Positions 17,437 to 27,030 are shown, numbered from the stretch's first letter. The stretch is 64,000 bases of DNA from Sinimarinibacterium sp. NLF-5-8 (GCF_010092425.1 NZ_CP048030.1:2615501-2679500); one strand, 5' to 3'. Translations and numbers: made by a program. Notes: generated by a model not told the origin, from the letters alone.

Positions 17437-18971
17437 AATCCAAGCCCCGCACTCCCTTTCTTCGCGCAACCGTCACCGGCCTGACCCCTGGGCGCGCGCG
17501 TCCGCTCGCGCTGGCCCTGTCCTGCGTGCTGCTGACTGCCTGCGCAAGCGTGGGCCCCGACTACCGCGAGCCGCCGCCGGTCGACGTCGGCAGCGGCTGG
17601 AGCTTGCCGTTGGCAAGCGAATCCCAGTCCGCAGACTTGAGCCAATGGTGGTCTGCACTGGACGATCCCATCCTCGATCGCCTGATGGCCACGGCGCTGG
17701 CACAGAACCTGGATCTGCGCCAGGCTGCGGCACGCATCGATGAGGCACGCGCCCTGCGCGATCGTGTGGCCGGCGAGGCATTGCCCACCGCCGCCGCTGG
17801 CGCGAGCGTCAACCGGCGCCGTCAAAGCGAGAACGGACCCCTGCCCGTAGGCTCGATCCCCGGCCTTGACGCCACGCAGACCATCTACGACGCGGGCTTC
17901 GACGCGGCCTGGGAGGCTGACTTGTTCGGGGCCAAGCGGCGCGCGCTGGAAGGCGCCAGCGCCCGCCTGCAGGCGACCGAAGCCGAGGCACAGGGCGTAC
18001 GCATGCGCGTCGTGGCCGAGGTCGCGCGCACCTGGTTCACCGCCGTCGGCGCCCGCTACGAGTTGCACGCACAACAGGCCACACTGGATACGCTGCAGCA
18101 GACCTTGGAATTGGTGCGCCTGCGGCATGCGCTGGGCGACGCGTCGGCCGCCGACGTGGACGCGGCGTACGCCCAATGGACAGCAGTCAACGCGCTCATC
18201 CCGGATATCCAGGCGCGACAGCGCGCCGCGATACTCAGCCTGGGCGTGCTGCTGGGCGCGCCGCCGGAGCGGGAGCTGGCACTACTGGATGGCCCCTTGA
18301 CGCCGAGCACGCTGCGGGCGCTGCCGGTGGGCGAGCGCGCAGAGATGCTGCGCCGGCGCCCGGACGTGCTGGCTGCGGAACGTCGCCTGGCAGCGAGTTC
18401 CGCCGACATCGGCGTGGCCACGGCCGAGTTGTTCCCCAAACTCTCCATCGGTGTCGGCGGCGGGTTCCAAGCGCTCAGTACGGGCGATTGGTTCGATGCA
18501 TCCAGCTCGCGTTTTTCCATCCTGCCGCTGATTTCCTGGCGCCTGTTCGACGGCGGCCGTGTGCGCGCCGAAATTCGGGCACGCGAGGCGGCCGAGCGGC
18601 AGGCCGCGCTGGCCTATGAGCAGGCGGTGCTGACGGCGCTGGGCGACGCCGAGCGCGCGCTGGGCGACTACCACGGCGGGCTAGACACGCTTGAGCGCCG
18701 CGGTATGGCACTGGATGCCGCGCGCACCAGCTACGGCCACGCCAAGGCGCGCTATGCGGCAGGCGACATTGCGCTGGTCGAACTGCTGGCCGCCCAGCGC
18801 AGCCTGCACGAAGCCGAAACCGCAGCCGCGCGCGCACATACCAACGCCGCCGTGCAACTGGTGGCGCTGTACAAGGCCCTTGGTGGCGGCTGGGACGTAT
18901 CCACGACGGCATCGACCGCAACCCATCCGCTGCGGGGCGCTGCCGCCCCCGTCGCGTTTTCAAGCCGTTGA
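17433..18971 (+). CDS. NodT-family outer-membrane efflux lipoprotein
   Basis: From the ATG at 17,433 the protein is 512 aa. It has a lipoprotein signal (LSCVLLTACASVGPDYREPP, Cys about 34) and two outer-membrane efflux repeats rich in coiled-coil helices (LRQAAARIDEARALRDRVAG and AEIRAREAAERQAALAYEQA). TolC/NodT trimers form the outer-membrane exit duct of tripartite pumps. It ends the exporter cassette and supplies the duct that the E. coli ybh operon itself lacks. Confidence 0.94.
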   Translation: MKSKPRTPFLRATVTGLTPGRARPLALALSCVLLTACASVGPDYREPPPVDVGSGWSLPLASESQSADLSQWWSALDDPILDRLMATALAQNLDLRQAAARIDEARALRDRVAGEALPTAAAGASVNRRRQSENGPLPVGSIPGLDATQTIYDAGFDAAWEADLFGAKRRALEGASARLQATEAEAQGVRMRVVAEVARTWFTAVGARYELHAQQATLDTLQQTLELVRLRHALGDASAADVDAAYAQWTAVNALIPDIQARQRAAILSLGVLLGAPPERELALLDGPLTPSTLRALPVGERAEMLRRRPDVLAAERRLAASSADIGVATAELFPKLSIGVGGGFQALSTGDWFDASSSRFSILPLISWRLFDGGRVRAEIRAREAAERQAALAYEQAVLTALGDAERALGDYHGGLDTLERRGMALDAARTSYGHAKARYAAGDIALVELLAAQRSLHEAETAAARAHTNAAVQLVALYKALGGGWDVSTTASTATHPLRGAAAPVAFSSR

Positions 18972-18991
18972 CTCAACACAAGGAGACCGTC

Positions 18992-19201
18992 ATGCAAATC
19001 AACGTTGGAAGTCTCGACCGCATTGTCCGCATCGTCGTCGGACTGGTTCTGCTCAGCCTCCCGCTGTGGCTGGATTCATCCTGGCGTTGGCTGGGACTCA
19101 TTGGATTCATGCCGCTCATCACCGGCCTGGCTGGCCGCTGTCCGGGCTACCGTCTGCTTGGCCTGAGCACTTGCCCGATACAAAAGAAAAAACCGGAGTG
19201 A
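18992..19201 (+). CDS. DUF2892 small inner-membrane protein
   Basis: A 69-aa protein, MQINVGSLDRIVRIVVGLVL then two hydrophobic stretches and the closing motif GRCPGYRLLGLSTCP. This is the DUF2892 fold, also found as the C-terminal membrane domain of YgaP-type rhodanese proteins. It is preceded by a good Shine-Dalgarno (AAGGAG) 20 bp after the NodT stop. Its function is unknown. Confidence 0.85.
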   Translation: MQINVGSLDRIVRIVVGLVLLSLPLWLDSSWRWLGLIGFMPLITGLAGRCPGYRLLGLSTCPIQKKKPE

Positions 19202-19208
19202 GCATCCC

Positions 19209-20618
19209 ATGAAACTGCATTTTCTGGGCGCTGCGCGCGAAGTCACCGGGTCGTGTTTCTTGGTGGAAGCGCTCAACGTACGCTTCCTGGTGGATTGTGG
19301 CATGGTTCAGGGCGGCCGCACGGCGGCGGCGCGCAACCATGAGCCATTCCCGTTCGACCCGGCGTCGATTGATTTCGTGCTCCTGACCCATGCCCATATC
19401 GACCATAGTGGGCTATTGCCCAAACTCACGCGCGCCGGGTTCAAGGGGGCCATCTACGCCACTCCCGCCACGGTTGATCTGCTGGGCGTGATGCTGCCCG
19501 ACAGTGCCCACATCCAGGAGAGCGATGCAAAACGCAATGCGCAGCGACTCCGCGGAAAGGACGCACTGCCGCCGCTGTATACGCTGCAGGATGCCAGCGA
19601 CTGCTTGCAGCAGGTGCGAGGCATCGAATACGACCGGGAGTTCGCGCCCCGCGTCGGGGTGCGCGCCCGATTCCGCGATGCCGGGCACATTCTTGGGTCG
19701 GCCATCATCGAGGTCTGGGTCACCGAACATGGCGACCCGACAAAGCTCGTTTTCAGTGGCGACCTCGGCCAGCCGGGGCGCCCGATACTGCGCGACCCGA
19801 CAACCATCGAGGACGCCGACATCCTCGTCATCGAGTCCACCTACGGCAACCGCCAGCACAAGGATTTCTCGGCGACCGAAGAGGAAATGATCGGCATCGT
19901 CGAAAAGACATTGTTCGAACGCGGCGGCAATGTCATCGTGCCGGCCTTCGCGGTCGGCCGAACCCAGGAAATCCTTTATCACCTGCACCGACTCACCTGC
20001 GAGGGGCGGCTGCGGCAACCGAAGGTATTTGTCGATTCGCCGATGGCCACGCAGGCCACGCGCATCACGCGCGAGCATCTCGAATTGTTCGACGAACAGG
20101 CGAAGCGGTTGGCCGGCTGGCACGCGCGCGGCGAGAACCTCCCATACCTGAGTTTCACAGCGAGCGCTGAGGAGTCCATGGCGCTGAACCGGATTCGCTC
20201 CGGGGCCATCATTATTTCTGCCAGCGGCATGTGCGATGCGGGACGCATCCGGCACCACCTGCGGCACAACTTGCCACGCCGCGAATGCAGCATCTTGTTT
20301 CCCGGTTTCCAGGCGCAGGGGACGCTTGGCCGGCGCCTGATCGAGGGGGCCGAACGCGTGCGCATCTTCGGTGAGGACATTCCGGTACGTGCTGCGATCC
20401 ACAGCGTGGATGGCCTCTCGGAGCATGCCGACCAAAAGGCGTTGCTGGATTGGGCTCGGGGTTTTATTCACCCCCCGGCGCAAACCTTCGTGGTGCATGG
20501 GGAACTGTCCGCCGCCCAGACCTTCGCCGAACTCTTGCAACAGCAACTCGGCTGGCAGGTCACGGTGCCCGAGCATGGTCATGCGCTGCGCTGGCCGGAC
20601 TTTCTGGCGCACGAGTGA
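19209..20618 (+). CDS. Beta-CASP metallo-beta-lactamase RNase-like protein
   Basis: The 469-aa protein has the metallo-beta-lactamase zinc motif THAHIDHSG, a later GDLG strand, the beta-CASP insert, and C-terminal motifs SASGMCDAGRIRHHL and SEHADQKALLDW. This places it with CPSF73-like RNA-processing exonucleases rather than antibiotic-degrading lactamases. It begins 7 bp after the DUF2892 gene and overlaps the LOG-family gene by one base, so the two are probably co-translated. The RNA substrate is unknown. Confidence 0.9.
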   Translation: MKLHFLGAAREVTGSCFLVEALNVRFLVDCGMVQGGRTAAARNHEPFPFDPASIDFVLLTHAHIDHSGLLPKLTRAGFKGAIYATPATVDLLGVMLPDSAHIQESDAKRNAQRLRGKDALPPLYTLQDASDCLQQVRGIEYDREFAPRVGVRARFRDAGHILGSAIIEVWVTEHGDPTKLVFSGDLGQPGRPILRDPTTIEDADILVIESTYGNRQHKDFSATEEEMIGIVEKTLFERGGNVIVPAFAVGRTQEILYHLHRLTCEGRLRQPKVFVDSPMATQATRITREHLELFDEQAKRLAGWHARGENLPYLSFTASAEESMALNRIRSGAIIISASGMCDAGRIRHHLRHNLPRRECSILFPGFQAQGTLGRRLIEGAERVRIFGEDIPVRAAIHSVDGLSEHADQKALLDWARGFIHPPAQTFVVHGELSAAQTFAELLQQQLGWQVTVPEHGHALRWPDFLAHE

Positions 20619-21484
20619 TGAAGCCCGCCGAAGATCTCGATGAACGCCTGCGCGCCATCCGCGAGTCGCCAACGTACCGTCTTGCGTACGAAGACATCGA
20701 GCTGCTTGGCCAGGAAGAACTGCGGCCGCTGCGACTGCAGCTCGAACTGCTCAAGCCTGACCGCATCCTGCACGAGCAAGGCATTCGCTCGACGGTAGTG
20801 GTCTTCGGCAGCGCACGCGTGAGCGATGCCGAGACGGCAGAAGCCCGTCTTGGCGCGCTGGAGCGTCAGGCGCGCGTCACTCCGGAGGATGTCGGGCTGA
20901 GGCAAGAGCTTGCCCGAGCCAATCTCCGGGTCGAACAGGCACGCCACTACGAGCAAGCGCGGCGTTTCTCGGGCCTTATTTCGGCGCGTTTCCAGCAGCA
21001 AAACCGCCGTGATTTCGTCGTCGTCACCGGGGGTGGGCCCGGCATCATGGAGGCCGCCAACCGCGGTGCTTTCGAGGTCGGCGCACGTTCGATTGGCCTC
21101 AACATCACGCTGCCCCACGAACAGGCACCCAACCCCTACATGTGCCCAAATTTGGCGTTCCGATTCCACTATTTCGCGCTGCGCAAGATGCACTTCTTGT
21201 TGCACGCCAAGGGCTTGGTGGCCTTCCCCGGTGGCTATGGAACGCTCGATGAGCTGTTCGAGGTGCTCACCTTGATCCAGACCGAAAAGATGCAGCGTAT
21301 TCCGGTGGTGCTGGTCGGCCGTGCATTCTGGCGTCGCGTAGTTGATTTCGATCTTCTGCTCGACGAAGGCTATGTCTCTCCATCCGATCTGGACTTGTTC
21401 ACCTGCGTAGACGAAGCCGAGGAAATCGTTAGTGCCCTCGAACGCTTTTACGTCAACAGGGCAGCAGGCGATGGGGCGACATGA
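20618..21484 (+). CDS. LOG-family (TIGR00730-type) nucleotide hydrolase-like protein
   Basis: The 288-aa protein has the Rossmann-fold signatures of the LOG/lysine decarboxylase-like family: VVVFGSARVSD, VTGGGPGIMEAANRGA and the phosphoribohydrolase motif PGGYGTLDELFE. Family members cleave nucleoside 5'-monophosphates. The N-terminal 100 residues form a helical extension not present in the shortest LOG enzymes. The ATG overlaps the TGA of the preceding RNase-like gene. A second LOG-type enzyme, ppnN, is encoded in the chromosome at 56,144. Confidence 0.88.
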   Translation: MKPAEDLDERLRAIRESPTYRLAYEDIELLGQEELRPLRLQLELLKPDRILHEQGIRSTVVVFGSARVSDAETAEARLGALERQARVTPEDVGLRQELARANLRVEQARHYEQARRFSGLISARFQQQNRRDFVVVTGGGPGIMEAANRGAFEVGARSIGLNITLPHEQAPNPYMCPNLAFRFHYFALRKMHFLLHAKGLVAFPGGYGTLDELFEVLTLIQTEKMQRIPVVLVGRAFWRRVVDFDLLLDEGYVSPSDLDLFTCVDEAEEIVSALERFYVNRAAGDGAT

Positions 21485-22680
21485 TCGGCGTCGACGGGTA
21501 TTGCCGGAGCCTGTGCGGCACCAAGGTGCAGCAGTCGATGCAGTGCGCCACCTTGTTGATTGCCTGTGCATTGTTCAGCCCGATTTCTGCTTTCGGTTCC
21601 GACTTCTCGCTCTCTGCAAATCCTACCTCCTGCTCGCCAGGGCAATCCCTGCGCTTGCGGGGCGGCACCCTGCGTCTGGAGAACGATTTGTTCACCGGCT
21701 CCGATCGCAACTACACCAACGGTGTCGCGCTAACAGCAGTCTCACGCGATCTGCAAGGCGGGCTCCGTCCGGAGTGCCTGCCCCAGCCGATTGGTTTGTA
21801 TGCCCGCTTCATCGGCTGGGCTGATCCAGGCTTCTGGCACGACGCCGGCGCCCACTCGTCGTCGCAAAACCTCGTTGTGCGCTTTGGCCAAGCCATGTAC
21901 ACGCCCGAGAACAAGACGCGCACCGATGTGATTCCAGATGACCGACCGTACGCTGGTTTGCTCTACCTGGGTTTGGCGTGGAATCGCCGCATCCACCCAC
22001 AAGCCGCCAGCTACGAAATGCTTGACGTGCGTGAGCTGACCCTGGGCGTGATCGGCCCCTGGTCGCTGGCCGAGCAATCTCAGGATCTGGTGCATCGGGC
22101 ACGCGGCATTGAGCGCTTTCGCGGCTGGGACAACCAGTTGCGCAACGAGCCGGCATTTCAGATGGCCATGGAACGCAAGTTCAAGCCGTACACGGAGGGT
22201 GCGGTCCGCCCTGGATGGGGCAGCGACGTGATCGGCAGTTATGCCCTGCGGGTCGGAAACATCGAAACCGCCGCCAGTACCGGCGTGGAGTTTCGCGCGG
22301 GCTGGAACATACCGAACGACTTCGGCAGCTATCCGATCCGCCCTGGCGCGGAGAACCGCCCGCCCTCTGGTGTTGCCGATCTGCGCACGACAACGCCGCA
22401 ATCGGTCCTGGCGCCCAAACCTGGGGCACATGTCTTCCTGAACCTGGAGGGTAAAGCCGTCGCCTGGGACTTCTCACTCGACGGAAACATGTTCCGGAAT
22501 AGCCACCATGTCAGCCGGCGGCCTTGGGTCGCGCAAGCAGCTCTCGGCATCAGCAGCCAATGGATCGTTGCTGGACGTGGCGTGCGGCTTGCCGTGATGC
22601 GCGTTTGGAGAACCCGCGAGTTCGACCAGCAGGCGGGCTATCACGCATTCGGATCGATCGCGCTGAGCTTGGAATTTTGA
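21481..22680 (+). CDS. LpxR-family outer-membrane lipid A deacylase
   Basis: The 399-aa protein resembles LpxR/DUF2219: LRLENDLFTGSDRNYTNGVA near the mature N-terminus, DDRPYAGLLYLGL, and QLRNEPAFQMAMERK. Known members are outer-membrane barrels that remove the 3'-acyloxyacyl chain of lipid A. A signal peptide is best explained by the second ATG (21,538; MQCATLLIACALFSPISAFG), although the first ATG overlaps the preceding stop by 4 bp. Carriage on an ICE suggests host surface remodelling. Confidence 0.82.
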   Translation: MIGVDGYCRSLCGTKVQQSMQCATLLIACALFSPISAFGSDFSLSANPTSCSPGQSLRLRGGTLRLENDLFTGSDRNYTNGVALTAVSRDLQGGLRPECLPQPIGLYARFIGWADPGFWHDAGAHSSSQNLVVRFGQAMYTPENKTRTDVIPDDRPYAGLLYLGLAWNRRIHPQAASYEMLDVRELTLGVIGPWSLAEQSQDLVHRARGIERFRGWDNQLRNEPAFQMAMERKFKPYTEGAVRPGWGSDVIGSYALRVGNIETAASTGVEFRAGWNIPNDFGSYPIRPGAENRPPSGVADLRTTTPQSVLAPKPGAHVFLNLEGKAVAWDFSLDGNMFRNSHHVSRRPWVAQAALGISSQWIVAGRGVRLAVMRVWRTREFDQQAGYHAFGSIALSLEF

Positions 22681-22728
22681 GGACACCTGCAACCATTCGT
22701 TAGACCCAAAGCATTCGTCACAACATCA

Positions 22729-23202
22729 ATGGAGAAATTCGTGAACCAGCCCTTGAAACCCAGATCGTTCTTCACAGTCTCGCTGTCCGTGCTCTTGGCA
22801 ACCTTCGCCACGGCACTCGGTGCGCAGTCCGTAGAGGCGGCAAAGCCAATGGCGCTTCGTACCATAATGGAAAGACTCGGGCGCGACATGCAAGTCGTCA
22901 CGGGCGCGATCTCCAAAGAAGACTGGCCACTGGTCGCCGAGCTAGCACCACGAATTGCCAAGCATGCCGAGCCGCCCATGTCGGAAAAGATGCGCATCCT
23001 TGCCTGGCTTGGGGCAGACGCTGGAAAGTTTCGGGGTCTTGATGGACAGGTTCATGACGCCGCGACCGCCATGGGCGAGGCTGCACAGCGGAATGACGGC
23101 CAAGCAGTCATCGCGGCTTTCTCCAAAACCCAGCAAAGCTGCCTAGCCTGCCACCAGAGTTACCGTCGCTCGTTCGTGGAAAAGTTCTATGGAAGCCGCT
23201 AG
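22729..23202 (+). CDS. Cytochrome c'/c556-like heme protein
   Basis: The 157-aa protein has a signal peptide ending near QSVEAA and a single heme-binding CLACH motif close to the C-terminus, preceded by a four-helix-type sequence. A C-terminal CxxCH after a helical bundle is the hallmark of cytochrome c' and c556. It should be periplasmic. It follows the LpxR gene by about 50 bp and ends the cargo block before the convergent relaxase gene. Confidence 0.82.
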   Translation: MEKFVNQPLKPRSFFTVSLSVLLATFATALGAQSVEAAKPMALRTIMERLGRDMQVVTGAISKEDWPLVAELAPRIAKHAEPPMSEKMRILAWLGADAGKFRGLDGQVHDAATAMGEAAQRNDGQAVIAAFSKTQQSCLACHQSYRRSFVEKFYGSR

Positions 23203-23239
23203 CAAGGGATGGCTACACCTGTTGACGAAAGACTAACTT

Positions 23240-25213
23240 CTATCCAATCGATATACCTCGACGAATTCCGAGTTCCCAGGAAGCCGATCCTTTATGAATG
23301 GTCGCAGCGAGTTGTTGTCCCAATCGCTGCTCGATCACCGGCTTCCACGGCACCAGGCTGAACCCCATGCCGTCATCGAGCATCGCGTAGCGCCCGCTAG
23401 CGAGCATGACGGAGCGCCTGTAGATGCCCGCCACGCGCTGCCCGTCAGTCACGGGCCGATGCTCCAGGCCAGTGTCGGTGGCAATGTCCTTGGCGGCCTG
23501 GGCCAGCTCCCGATTGCGCAGGGTCGCCAGCAGGTTGCGCGCCAGGATCACGCGCGGGCCGCGCTTCTCGGCTAGCCCCTGTTCGATGAGGAAGTCGGCG
23601 CGCTGTTGCAGCGCCTGTCGGGCTTCGCCGCCGAAGCCCAGTTCGCCCAGGCCCTTGCCGCCTCCGATCAACTGCTGATCCAGCCAGGTCGCGCCGATGA
23701 CGCGGGCCTGCCGCTCGATGGGTAGGTGCGATTTCAGTTCCACGGCTACGCCGCCCAGGCGCTGCGCGTCGTAGCGGCGGCCCTGCTCAGGCAGGTCGTC
23801 CGGCACCTTCCATAGCCCCTCGGCCACGCGCTCCACGATGCCGGCCCGGCGCAGGGCTTCGAGGCGGCGAACGTGAGCCGCGACGACTTCCTGCGGATCG
23901 CGACCCGGCACGGCCTGACCCTGTGCGATGGCGAGGTGGTGGTCGGCGCGGTACAGGCCATCGCTCGCCAGCGTGGCGATGTTCTTGTCGGCCGCACGCA
24001 CGTCGGCCGATCCCTTCACCTCCACTACGGCGCCGGTCGGGTAGTTCGTTAGTTCGTCGCGGGCGTTGAGCGCGACGTAGTGGGCCTTGCCATCCACGCC
24101 GTCGATGACCAGATAGCCCCGGTCGCGCAACTCGTCGGCCAGCCCCTTCGCGGCCACGCGGCCGAGGATGGTTCGGCCGTCGTCGCTTGGCTCGAACACC
24201 GCCAGCTCACGCGGATCGCCGCGCATGGCGCGCTGCATGGTGCGGATGATGTCGCCACGCTCGCCCAGGGCGCGCAGGGTCTTTTCGGCGTCGGCATGGA
24301 CGGCCCAGGTGCCCGGCTGCATCTCGTCGGCCAGGCCCAGGCGCTGCAAGCGTTGCAGGCGGCCGATCAGCAGCAGGCGCTGGCGTTGCAAGCGGGGTTC
24401 GTTGAGCCGTTCGGCATGCACCAGGCCATCGTCGCCGGCCTCGCGCTTCAAGGTGCGATCCAGGCTCGTCCACCGCTCTTGCTCCACCTCGCGCTGCAAG
24501 GTCTGCTGGATCTCCAGCTCGGTGCGCGGCCCCAGCCATTCGGTCGCCAGTTCGGCGGCGCGATGGCGGAAGCCATCGGCGATGTAGTCGCCAGCGATGA
24601 TGAGGTCTTTGCCGGTGTCGTCGCGCCCGCGCACGACGATGTGCGTGTGCGGGTTGTCGGTGTTCCAGTGGTTGACGGCCACCCAATCGAGACCCGTGCC
24701 CAGGTCGGCCTCCATGCGGCCCATCAGGTGCCGCGTGTAGGTGCGCAGGTCTTCTAGCTCCGCGCCATCCTCGGGCGAGAGGATGAAGCGGAAATGGTGC
24801 CGGTCGTCGGCGCAGCGTTCCTTGAAGGCGTCGAGCTCGGCGGCATCGGTCTGCGGGCCGTAGGCTTGGCCCGGCTCGCCGTCGCGGCCCACGCCGTCGC
24901 GCTCGATGTAGCGCAGGTGCTTGGCGAGCGACTGCGGGCTGGCCTGGCGCTGGTTGAACAGCAGCGTCTTGATGGTCACGCGCCGCGACATGGGCGTCAG
25001 CTTCGCGCCCGCGAAGCGCGCCGCCGTGTGGCCGCGTCCCAGGCGCGAACCGGGCCGCTGGCCGGTGCCACGCGCCGATGTCGGATGGCGCACCGAGGAC
25101 TTGCCGCCGCTGGCCTTGCCTGCCTGCTTGAGCACCTTGGAGACGAAGCCCTGGCCCCGGTTCTTCGGGGCGCTGGGGCGGATGCGGAAATCGTCGTCGC
25201 GGTGATCGGTCAT
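23240..25213 (-). CDS. traI: MobP-type relaxase with DUF3363 domain
   Basis: From the ATG at 25,213 the protein is 657 aa. A candidate nicking tyrosine lies in LRYIERDG (about residue 103) and the metal-binding histidine motif is HWNTDNPHTHIVVRG (about 188), as in VirD2/TraI relaxases. The rest fits the DUF3363 C-terminal region common to Tn4371-type elements. The relaxase nicks oriT and pilots the strand into the recipient. The basic N-terminus before residue 75 is normal for this family. The oriT should be close, probably in the upstream non-coding stretch. Confidence 0.93.
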   Translation of the reverse strand: MTDHRDDDFRIRPSAPKNRGQGFVSKVLKQAGKASGGKSSVRHPTSARGTGQRPGSRLGRGHTAARFAGAKLTPMSRRVTIKTLLFNQRQASPQSLAKHLRYIERDGVGRDGEPGQAYGPQTDAAELDAFKERCADDRHHFRFILSPEDGAELEDLRTYTRHLMGRMEADLGTGLDWVAVNHWNTDNPHTHIVVRGRDDTGKDLIIAGDYIADGFRHRAAELATEWLGPRTELEIQQTLQREVEQERWTSLDRTLKREAGDDGLVHAERLNEPRLQRQRLLLIGRLQRLQRLGLADEMQPGTWAVHADAEKTLRALGERGDIIRTMQRAMRGDPRELAVFEPSDDGRTILGRVAAKGLADELRDRGYLVIDGVDGKAHYVALNARDELTNYPTGAVVEVKGSADVRAADKNIATLASDGLYRADHHLAIAQGQAVPGRDPQEVVAAHVRRLEALRRAGIVERVAEGLWKVPDDLPEQGRRYDAQRLGGVAVELKSHLPIERQARVIGATWLDQQLIGGGKGLGELGFGGEARQALQQRADFLIEQGLAEKRGPRVILARNLLATLRNRELAQAAKDIATDTGLEHRPVTDGQRVAGIYRRSVMLASGRYAMLDDGMGFSLVPWKPVIEQRLGQQLAATIHKGSASWELGIRRGISIG

Positions 25214-25649
25214 GGTTATGCCCTCTGCAAGCTCTGGCGTGTCCGGTCGTGCGAAGCACGCGGACATGCCCGTATCGGCGCGGGCCTCGCGCCACAAGCG
25301 GCACGGCGGCGAAGCCGCTGCGTGCCGCGCAACCCCCATGTGCAGACGGGCTTTCGACGCGGCCCGGTGCCGCGTCCTTTTGTCTTGCCTTCCGCCTTTG
25401 CCCCTCGCTGACGCTCCGGGCAGCGGCGGCCCGGCGGCGCTGCTGCGCGAGCAGCCAGCGCGCCGGCGAACGCGGCGACGGCCACAGGCCGCGCGCATTC
25501 GAGGCAAGACGCCTGCACGTGGGACGGCTGCGACGGAGGCAGCGCGACGTGCGGCGTGGATACGCCCGCACTGCACGCACGACAACACGGCGACGGACAA
25601 TGGAAGAACACCCCGGATGGCACGATGAAGCTCAGCGAGTCGGCAGCCA
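25214..25649. other. Non-coding stretch between traF and relaxase, possible oriT region
   Basis: No convincing gene is seen in 436 bp: open frames here lack start signals and family motifs. The sequence has short GC-rich hairpins, for example CGTGC-GAA-GCACG and GCGGC-GAA-GCCGC at about 25,250-25,320. Its position beside the relaxase gene makes it the best oriT candidate, but no nic consensus was recognised. Confidence 0.4.
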
Positions 25650-26237
25650 TCATGGGCGTGTCTCCAGCCGGACCGGGCGCGCGGTGCCGATCACGGCAGA
25701 AGCTCTGACCGGTCCGAAATACCGGCTGTCGAACGACGCCGGATTGGTCATGCTGAGCAGGAACAGTTCACCAGGCCGAAGCTGCCGACACTGCGGCCAG
25801 GCTGGCAACGGTCGGCCCAGTCGGTCGGCGGGCAGCACGGAGGCCACCGGCACGCCGTCGATGCGTACGATCCCGCCGACGATGCACACCTCCTGCGGTG
25901 CGATCGCACCCACGCGCTTGAGCAGTGGAACGTGCGTCGGCAGGTAACCGCGCTGCGCAGCGAGCATGGCTGCTGCTGGCGGCAACGTGGTCAGGATGAT
26001 GCTACCAACCGGAAGTGAACCAGCCCGATGGTCGAGCGGTTCGACGAGATACCAGCCGACCGGCACGCTGTCGGACGGGTTGTAGATCAGGCGCGGCAGC
26101 GGCTGCACGAAGGATGCCCAGGCCAGCGCAGCGAGGCCGCAGACGGACAGGGCCGCCAGCACGAGGCGAGCGCGCAGGGGCGAGCGAGGATGCGGCGGGA
26201 TGCCAGCCGCGCCGATCATGGCGGATTGGTGCGTCAT
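25650..26237 (-). CDS. traF: TraF-like conjugative transfer signal peptidase (S26)
   Basis: From an ATG overlapping the DUF2840 stop the protein is 195 aa. It has one N-terminal membrane segment (LVLAALSVCGLAALAWASF), then the S26 serine motif IYNPSDSVPVGWY and the lysine region LLKRVGAIAPQEV. TraF peptidases mature and cyclise TrbC pilin, matching the trbC at 5673-6050. Confidence 0.93.
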   Translation of the reverse strand: MTHQSAMIGAAGIPPHPRSPLRARLVLAALSVCGLAALAWASFVQPLPRLIYNPSDSVPVGWYLVEPLDHRAGSLPVGSIILTTLPPAAAMLAAQRGYLPTHVPLLKRVGAIAPQEVCIVGGIVRIDGVPVASVLPADRLGRPLPAWPQCRQLRPGELFLLSMTNPASFDSRYFGPVRASAVIGTARPVRLETRP

Positions 26238-26779
26238 GGCAGCGCCCTCCCGGTCAGCCAGGCGGCGTGCCGTTCGGCAGTGTAGTCGGGCAGTGGCAAG
26301 CGCGCCGCTAGGCGGTTGCCCAGCGTAAGCCAGTACGCGGGCGAGGCGCTGTCCGGTGCGATGTGCAGCGCTTCGATGGCGTCGATGCATTCCAGCACGG
26401 CGCGCACAGCTTTGTCGCCCTCGGCGCACAGCAACAGGCGTGCGCCCGGCCACACGCCTGGGATGCGCTGCACGGCATCGAGCGGCGTGGCGGCTTGCAT
26501 CACCATGAGCTGCCATCGGATCGTGCCGTAATCGTTGGCCTGCCAGCGGATGCGGCAGAGCATCGCGCCTGGCAGGAACACCGCGCAGCGCCGCCAGCGG
26601 TCGAGCTGGAGTGCGCGCGCCGGTTCTCCAAAGCGCAGGTAGAGCTTGAAACGGGCCTCGATGTAAGCCAGCGAAACGCGCGTCAACGGCACGTTGCCGG
26701 CCTGTCCGGCGAGTGCCGAAAGCGCAGGCAACGGCGTAGCCGGTGCCGCGTTCGCGGCAGGCAAAGCGGATGCGGTCAT
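26234..26779 (-). CDS. DUF2840 ICE backbone protein
   Basis: The 181-aa protein contains the DUF2840 pattern (VSLAYIEARFKLYLRFGEPA, YGTIRWQLMV). It has no predicted membrane segment and its role is unknown. It overlaps both neighbours by 4 bp in the parA-RHH-DUF2840-traF transcription unit conserved in Tn4371-type ICEs. Confidence 0.85.
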   Translation of the reverse strand: MTASALPAANAAPATPLPALSALAGQAGNVPLTRVSLAYIEARFKLYLRFGEPARALQLDRWRRCAVFLPGAMLCRIRWQANDYGTIRWQLMVMQAATPLDAVQRIPGVWPGARLLLCAEGDKAVRAVLECIDAIEALHIAPDSASPAYWLTLGNRLAARLPLPDYTAERHAAWLTGRALP

Positions 26780-27030
26780 GGTGTGTTCTCCGGGGGAAAC
26801 TCCCGCTCCAGCAGGCCGCGCAGCAGGTCGGCCACGGTCACGCCTTGCGTGAAGGCCGACACCTTGATGCGCGCCCGCATCGCGGGCGTGATGTCCAGGG
26901 TCAGGCGCGCGGTGTAACGGTCGCCTTTGCCCAGCGCATCGGCATCGCCTTGACGAATCCACGCTTCCGCGTGCGGATTCGCTGGCGGACGAGCGCCGAT
27001 GCCGACGCGCTTGCTGCGTGGGCCGCTCAT
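26776..27030 (-). CDS. Small RHH-like partition-associated protein
   Basis: An 84-aa basic protein ending with TARLTLDITPAMRARIKVSA followed by TQGVTVADLLRGLLER, which fits a strand-helix-helix DNA-binding fold. It directly follows parA with a 4-bp overlap. Small centromere-binding proteins often occupy this place, although the ICE also encodes a large ParB-like protein at 43,073. Confidence 0.75.
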   Translation of the reverse strand: MSGPRSKRVGIGARPPANPHAEAWIRQGDADALGKGDRYTARLTLDITPAMRARIKVSAFTQGVTVADLLRGLLEREFPPENTP

